Notes under the pieces: model-generated
Told to the model about the DNA's origin: nothing
The model's database searches: none
The model's input: only the letters and a program-made list of their open reading frames with translations
Shown: piece after piece, positions 61,001 to 64,000 of the stretch
Position numbering within the stretch: position 1 is the stretch's first letter
Layout of the letters: each line of letters opens with the position of its first letter
Origin: Cohnella endophytica
GTDB lineage: Bacteria > Bacillota > Bacilli > Paenibacillales > Paenibacillaceae
DNA: 64,000 bases
Assembly (NCBI RefSeq): GCF_003628305.1
Contig: NZ_RBZM01000005.1
Location: 186,001-250,000, forward strand
Reading direction: 5' to 3'
Program-made: the position numbers and the translations under genes

Positions 61001-61863
61001 TTGTCACAGGAACTTACAATAACGGAACGAGCGCTCCTGTTGAAATCACATCGTCCAATATCAGCGGATTTGATAGCGGAACTGCAGGAACTAAAACCGT
61101 TACCGTTACATTTGGGGGCAAGACAGCGACTTTCAATGTCACGATCGTTTCTTCGGATGGTGGCACTGTGGTAACACCGCCAGTCGTGACTCCACCAGTG
61201 GTTACTCCACCAGTGGTAACACCGCCTGTGGAACCGCAACTTCCGACTATTCCTACGGCACTTCGTCCAGTTCTTTTGGATACGGTGAAATCGGATTCCT
61301 TGCTGACAAATTGGAGCAACTCTTTAACGCTCCCTGTAAAATCATTCTCGGACGTACCTGCAACTTCCTGGAGCACGGATGTCATTAATCGCGCTACGCA
61401 GCTGGGTATTGTTAGTGGCTATACGGATGGTTCGTTCCATCCGAATCAGCGTGTCACGCGCGCTGAGTTCGCTACCCTCCTCGCTAGAGCCTTCGGTTTG
61501 TCTGCTACGAGCTCAACGTCCTTCTCGGATACGCAAAACTCGTGGGCAAAAGACTCTATCAACGCGCTTGTAAGTGCAGGGGTAGTAAAGGGTTATCCTG
61601 ATGGCACGTTCCATCCGGATCAAAATATTTCCCGCGCCGAGATGGTATCGATGCTTTCCCGTTTGACGAAATTCGTTACGCCGAAATCTTCGCTCTTTAC
61701 CGATGTATCGACTTCGTGGTACTCGGATGCGGTAAATGCCTTCGCTACGGCAGGTATCGTAAACGGAGTGGGTAACGGTCAATTCGAACCGAACGGGTTT
61801 GCAACCCGCTCTGAGTCCGTAGCGGTAATTGTCCGCATGCTTTCTAATATTCTCGGACAATAA
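55045..61863 (+). CDS. giant SLH-anchored surface protein with PHP (CehA/McbA-type) domain
   Basis: 2272 residues, AAGGAG upstream. A signal peptide (1-34, ending ATVSAA) is followed by a beta-sandwich (40-245), a chitobiase/HEX-like domain (246-341), an OB-fold region (342-530), a second HEX-like domain (about 622-715) and a PHP metallo-hydrolase domain (718-1000; SLHAHTLNSDGQG, VTDHSNSF, TQLNHPGATF, NNGDNHKKGWG with metal-type His). Then come Ig-like domains, a DUF4350-like region (1183-1510), two OB-fold regions (1515-1720), four 79-residue Ig-like repeats (1723-2038), a VVTPP linker and three SLH domains (2101-2271) that bind the cell wall. It is probably a surface phosphoesterase; substrate unknown. 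Confidence 0.85.
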   Translation: MRSFKKSLISIVMSFSLVLSSILPILPAATVSAAIDVNKSVENPPQTTVGKTDVATWSYTTAGQVTSANGTFGATSGYFMTAPDSSQSTLQLFISNTQKTSGFTYGSSSINYAESTVGFKGQTDIGYWYIKTSTAGFKDLIFNFGARSSSTGPRDFNTEWSTDGTVWNEFGTIVGTNSTTNKNYSVKIESTALEQFGMVLPAGAANQDKLFIRIIQRSEVSQNGGTIALTGTSNINNIQLYGTKDPALTTPAVTATPDTAGAILDVTPITLSNTDATAQIFYTTDGTAPATTAGGSTKLYTAPFTALSEGGFTGTNPFVVKAVAKSPGLLPSDAVTLSFNQQTISSNANAKTLADGQYVWVKGIGTYLNGNTTLYIQDGMNVGSGIVIYKSGANFSSYVGKEIYVYGKTSSYNGLMEIVPDDAVANVVVRKSNPTLPTPIKIMFSQLADRTYEGMLVSFDTVKLDTIAGTITGTLYNHTVSQAGVTKTLRSNGTASTAGSYVNITKAIANYNSAAPFNGPHLLSTNTADIVAAAAPTVEFLTTSKPTGTAVPLNSKVTLATVTTGATITYTLNGGSPVTTTGNSVDITVDAFQSGKATITATASDGSYTTAAQTFIYTQSKTADVIASPGSGAISTTTPITLSSATPGSTIIYSIYRNSFTSTDGTLVGTADQTYTAPITLDPTFFPVRIAAKATLANYLDSDLSNFAYTAKKAVGGEKNYYGSLHAHTLNSDGQGTLDEAYIYARDQGKFDFFIVTDHSNSFDTASYNVALDPNINNYNAANVAWTNGKKAATDAATPNFVTDYGYEMTWSGGPGHINTFNTTGFVSRNNATLNNKVNDGGLQAYYQMLKGTPGSITQLNHPGATFGNFANFGYFDNAIDNKVSLVEAGNGEGAIGSGGYFRSVDQFILALDKGWHVAPTNNGDNHKKGWGTSNTAATVVYTNDFTLSGIYQALRDRSVWSTENRDLDVTYHLNDGTNTYSMGAILNSPPANANITVTATNKKPGTENSNIASVQLISAGGKIVNKQTYPVGTSNVNYTYSMTAPSAGYYFAIITDNQGFVAVTAPIWLGSSPKVGITSVSNSSVMPVTTEALNLTTDFFNNESAPVTLKSISYTVDGDTAANKTVTLGTSIASFGVASHVFSYTPTTPGTKTVTISAVITVNGDDKTYTTTSTMKVVDINSVLYVGLDAAHGNEYVSGGSYPNSMANMMTLAGTNSVRVVQLNTPSELIAATNNPKYKMIILNAPTRKNVAPWPIPTNYTVAEIAALKAFSENGNTLVFGSIADFGEASNADPTSPKKHMAELQNDVLAAIGSTLRAGDDEVLDEVKNGGQAYRLYPTEFNMANPLLDGVVEGQTYSQYSGSTIYAVDPTTGERTSTLPATVSPLVFGFPTTYSSENDNDNFGYGTTPEHPTFPYVSVLIGTTTYKTDKGISNSQGLYIPKYVNPNSKVATNPEEKLLAASETVTHSNGTTSLVVVAGGSFMSNFEIQVTLENAATLPYVNYNLMDNLYKLVNPIKVTSIADAKNLPDGTDVIIEATTTSEVNTQVAGPTTNKGFFDSIYAQDATGGINLFPVASGILEGQKARFAGTISHYQGEVQLNVTNKKFTVLNSTINKLAPTNLTTAASMLSDNTGLLVRTEGVVSNVIKEPNGIIDQFTIDDGTGPATVFINGYITSGTTLPFITDGARVSVVGLASIGEVFSDSDMHPRIRVRDRSEIANIPLTSIAVTAQPTKTQYKIGESLDLAGLVVKGTYNNGTSAPVAITSSNISGFDSGTAGTKTVTITVGGKTTTFNVTITNVSLISIAVETPPTKTQYKVGESLDLAGLVVTGTYDDESSDTLTITSSNISGFDNGTAGTKTVTVTVGGKTATFDVTILNISLTGITVGTLPTKTQYYIGESLVLTGLVVTGTYDDESSATLTITSSNISGFDSGTAGTNTVTVTVGGKTATFDVTILNISLTSIAVETPPTKTQFNVGESLDLAGLVVTGTYNNGTSAPVEITSSNISGFDSGTAGTKTVTVTFGGKTATFNVTIVSSDGGTVVTPPVVTPPVVTPPVVTPPVEPQLPTIPTALRPVLLDTVKSDSLLTNWSNSLTLPVKSFSDVPATSWSTDVINRATQLGIVSGYTDGSFHPNQRVTRAEFATLLARAFGLSATSSTSFSDTQNSWAKDSINALVSAGVVKGYPDGTFHPDQNISRAEMVSMLSRLTKFVTPKSSLFTDVSTSWYSDAVNAFATAGIVNGVGNGQFEPNGFATRSESVAVIVRMLSNILGQ
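60211..61158 (+). repeat. four tandem 237-bp repeats (79-residue Ig-like domains)
   Basis: Repeats start at 60211, 60448, 60685 and 60922, exactly 237 bases apart and nearly identical. Each encodes an S-I-A-V-x-x-x-P-T-K-T-Q-Y start, a G-E-S-L-D-L-A-G-L-V-V strand and G-K-T-A-T-F-x-V-T-I end. Copies 1 and 4 share NNGTSAPV, copies 2 and 3 share DDESS-x-TLT. Confidence 0.95.
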
Positions 61864-61886
61864 GCAATACTATCGGATTACCACGC

Positions 61887-61925
61887 ATACCCAGGCGGAT
61901 TACAACGCCTGGGTATTGCTTTCTC
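61887..61925 (+). terminator. hairpin after the giant SLH gene
   Basis: ATACCCAGGCG (61887-61897) pairs perfectly with CGCCTGGGTAT (61906-61916); only a weak T-rich tail (TGCTTTCTC) follows. Confidence 0.6.
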
Positions 61926-61926
61926 G

Positions 61927-62040
61927 GCAATTAAGCTGATCAACGGCCGCTCGGCGGGCATGTTCGTACCGAAAGGCGTAACAATGCGGGCAGAGGCTGC
62001 GAAAGTGATTTATAGCTTGTTTCCTATCTTGAAGAAGTAA
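61927..62040 (+). pseudogene. decayed SLH-domain remnant
   Basis: A 37-codon stretch without start codon, in frame to the TAA at 62040, reads AIKLINGRSAGMFVPKGVTM then RAEAAKVIYSLF. This is the second half of an SLH domain (G-x-x-N-G-x-F-x-P-x-x-x-x-x-R-A-E-A-A-K-V-I-Y). It lies just after the SLH gene terminator and is not fused to it. It is probably the tail of an earlier SLH gene left after replacement or deletion. Confidence 0.75.
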
Positions 62041-62051
62041 ACGTTAATTGG

Positions 62052-62091
62052 GGCGGAGATGTCAGAACGATCATGGCATCTTCGCCTTTTT
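62052..62091 (+). terminator. terminator after the SLH remnant
   Basis: GGCGGAGATGTCA (62052-62064) pairs with TGGCATCTTCGCC (62074-62086) through GU wobbles, then a T run. From here to 62321 the AT-rich gap holds no ORF, only a GTAAAA/TTTTAC hairpin near 62221. Confidence 0.8.
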
Positions 62092-62321
62092 AATCTAACA
62101 AAAGAATTTTAAAAAATGTTGAAATTTAATGACGACTTCATTGAAATAAATTTCTATTTTTCTGTCGATTTTTGGTTTACAACGTAGAACTAATGCCATA
62201 TATTTATTATGTAGCACAGATGTAAAAGTACATATTTTACAGTTGTTCACTAATTTATGACAGTTTTTTCAAATGCATGAAAACGCTATCAATTTAGTTT
62301 GTTGAGAGAGGGAAGAATCAT

Positions 62322-64000
62322 ATGTTTAATTCGATGAGAAAGCAAAAGAAGTGGTTTAATCTATCAATGACGGTCATCCTATTAATCACATTGATGTTTC
62401 CTGCAAGCTTATCGGTAGGAAATGTGAAGCAAGCGGCAGCGGCAGGGGCGATGTCGACCCATGTTGTGATAAGCCAAGTTTTTCCTACAGCGACTAAAGG
62501 CACTTATAAAAACAAATACATTGAGCTCTACAATCCAACTAATGCTTCTGTAAGCTTAGCTGGATATTCGATTCAAGTTGCCTCTGCGACTGGAACGTCT
62601 TATTCAGCTTATCCATTAAGCGGTACTATACCTGCTAATGGTTACTATTTAATAAGTGGTCAATCGCAGGTTAATATGAACGTGGAACTGCCAACTCCTG
62701 ATCTAAGCAATACTAGTATTGCACCCGCTGCAGCCGGTGGAAAAATTGCATTGGTTAAAAGTACCGTTGCTATTACCGTAAAAACAGACCCGAATGTAAT
62801 TGATTTTGTTGGTTACGGAACAGGGAATGATTCTTTTGATGGAACGGGAACATCAACAGCCGAAACGACTCCAACGACTCTAGCGATTACTCGTAAAATG
62901 AACTCAGGCGCGAATCCGGATTACTCCGGAGACGGCAATGGTTGGGACAGCAAATCGAATAAAAACGATTTTGTTTTAGTTACAGCTAATCCTAGAAACA
63001 ACGCCTTTCCCAACGCGACTGGAACAATAAATCTAAATGCTGTAACCATTCAACAGCTTTTACTAAATGATAAAGATGGATTGCCGCTCAATATAGGTAA
63101 ATCGGCTACGATTACTGGAGTGGCAACTGTAGATGATAAGATTCTAGGTACGGATAAAACCAGCTTTTATATGCAAGATGTAACCGGCGGGATCAACGTT
63201 TTCAACGTAGTTGCTTCCAGCGGCATTAAAAAAGGAAATAAATATCAAGTATCCGGCCGTTTGATGTTTGCCAAAGGTCAATCGCGATTCCTGGCAAGCT
63301 CGATTACTGATCTAGGACAAGATTCTTTACCTGCGACTCAAATGGTGAATATAACCGATTTATTATCGTTTTCTACGGCTGAACCTTTAGAAGGAAAATT
63401 GGTTAAATTCTACGGTAAAGTTACGAGCGTCGTACCGTCGACTCCTGACAGCACGATTACAGTTACCGATGCAAGCAATAATGCGGTTGTTGTAAAATTA
63501 GTTGGTTCTACAGGATTAGATGTGAGCCAAGTAGTCGAAAAGGACTCTAGTTATACTTTCACGGGTATTCTCGGACAATCGAAAGATTATACTCCATATA
63601 CAAGTGGTTATTACTTAATGCCGAGAAGCGCTACTGATATTAGAGGAGAGCTTACGATATCGCATATCCCGATGGATAAACTTCTAACGGGCATTAGTCT
63701 CCCATTCTCGGCAATAGTCAAAAACGCAGATTCTGTGAATATATTTTATAAAGCTATAGGCGAGGCGACTTACCGGGCTCCGATTCCTATGGATTCCGCA
63801 GACAATCTGAATTACAACGGTATAATTTCGGCAGAAATGGTTCCTTCGGAAGGAGGAATGGTTTACGAAATCGTAGCGCAAGGTGACGGCAAAAGCTTGA
63901 AGGCCGGACCGTTCACATTGCTTGCGGGAACAGACACGGAAGGGCCGACGTTCTCAAATCCGTCCCCTGCCAATAGTGATGAAATAGAAACAAAACATCC
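62322..64000 (+). CDS. exported lamin-tail/OB-fold protein, 5' part (runs off the right edge)
   Basis: At least 559 codons, open at the right edge. GAGAGGGA lies about 9 nt before the ATG at 62322. A signal peptide (about 1-45, with MTVILLITLMFPASLSVG) precedes a lamin-tail domain (about 46-175: VVISQVFPTATKGTYKNKYI, ELYNPTNASVSLAGYSIQVA). From about 240 come OB-fold-type units (SATITGVATVDDKIL, SFYMQDVTGGINVFN and LVKFYGKVTSVV) like those of the preceding giant protein, and then a beta domain ending in TDTEGPTFSNPSPA. Lamin-tail and OB-fold modules are typical of extracellular nucleases and phosphoesterases. The missing C-terminus may hold a catalytic and SLH part. Confidence 0.75.
   Translation, partial: MFNSMRKQKKWFNLSMTVILLITLMFPASLSVGNVKQAAAAGAMSTHVVISQVFPTATKGTYKNKYIELYNPTNASVSLAGYSIQVASATGTSYSAYPLSGTIPANGYYLISGQSQVNMNVELPTPDLSNTSIAPAAAGGKIALVKSTVAITVKTDPNVIDFVGYGTGNDSFDGTGTSTAETTPTTLAITRKMNSGANPDYSGDGNGWDSKSNKNDFVLVTANPRNNAFPNATGTINLNAVTIQQLLLNDKDGLPLNIGKSATITGVATVDDKILGTDKTSFYMQDVTGGINVFNVVASSGIKKGNKYQVSGRLMFAKGQSRFLASSITDLGQDSLPATQMVNITDLLSFSTAEPLEGKLVKFYGKVTSVVPSTPDSTITVTDASNNAVVVKLVGSTGLDVSQVVEKDSSYTFTGILGQSKDYTPYTSGYYLMPRSATDIRGELTISHIPMDKLLTGISLPFSAIVKNADSVNIFYKAIGEATYRAPIPMDSADNLNYNGIISAEMVPSEGGMVYEIVAQGDGKSLKAGPFTLLAGTDTEGPTFSNPSPANSDEIETKH

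Noticed and set aside
60211-61158. CRISPR-like periodic repeat
   Set aside because: The period is 237 bases, in frame, and encodes Ig-like domains; there are no short repeats with variable spacers.

Overview
The window looks like a chromosomal segment of a spore-forming, Gram-positive member of the Paenibacillaceae (Cohnella/Paenibacillus type). The signs are strong GGAGG ribosome binding sites with frequent TTG/GTG starts, sporulation genes (Spo0E-like phosphatase, CotF-like coat proteins, gamma-type SASP, YtxC), Firmicutes-type RNA regulation (a SAM-I riboswitch before metA and a T-box before thrS), LiaFSR, YesM/YesN-type regulators, and SLH-domain surface proteins. No rRNA, tRNA, CRISPR array, insertion sequence or phage gene was seen.

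Layout. 1-2.6 kb: end of a DUF350 membrane protein, a tiny membrane peptide, an acidic zinc-ribbon protein, cysteine synthase and two coat-like proteins. 2.7-4.6 kb: Lrp-family regulator plus alanine-type aminotransferase (alaR-alaT-like). 4.6-9.7 kb: Spo0E-like protein, then a tightly overlapping run of degenerate CobU, PduO-type cobalamin adenosyltransferase, a pseudouridine synthase fused to an Spx/ArsC-like domain, a DapL-like aminotransferase and a 5'-3' exonuclease. 9.7-23.9 kb: an alpha-galactoside utilisation locus (aldose 1-epimerase, YesM-type kinase, YesN-type regulator, sugar-binding lipoprotein, two permeases, GH36 alpha-galactosidase, divergent AraC regulator, and a 1116-residue DUF5107/TPR protein). 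The ATPase of the transporter is not in the window, so a shared MsmX-type ATPase is likely.

24-34.7 kb: small conserved proteins, an HRDC protein, corA with a candidate leader peptide, the SAM-riboswitch metA-metI-patB operon, an EAL protein, mqnC and a membrane GGDEF cyclase. 34.8-38.1 kb: ytxC, T-box and thrS. 38.2-43 kb: sigma factor, gamma SASP, a soluble chemoreceptor with an apparent C-terminal Cache domain, and amt with a perfect GlnR/TnrA box. 42.4-51.3 kb: liaFSR, YugN-like protein, HtrA protease with a two-component pair, ispH and a DUF2062 protein.

From about 51.3 kb the sequence becomes visibly more AT-rich and the genes change character: a WG-repeat protein, a HupE/UreJ membrane protein with an EF-hand loop, a nucleoside-phosphorylase-like protein with altered active-site residues, a 2272-residue SLH-anchored protein carrying a PHP (CehA/McbA-type) domain, a decayed SLH remnant, and the start of a lamin-tail/OB-fold exported protein that runs off the right edge. 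This part reads as an accessory cell-surface module.

The most interesting leads are a 32-codon ORF in the corA leader whose acidic, proline-containing N-terminus resembles Mg2+-sensing MgtL-type leader peptides; the RluA-Spx fusion; the chemoreceptor with its sensor at the C-terminus; and the surface-protein operon at the right end. All functional statements are from reading sequence motifs; no database search was run.
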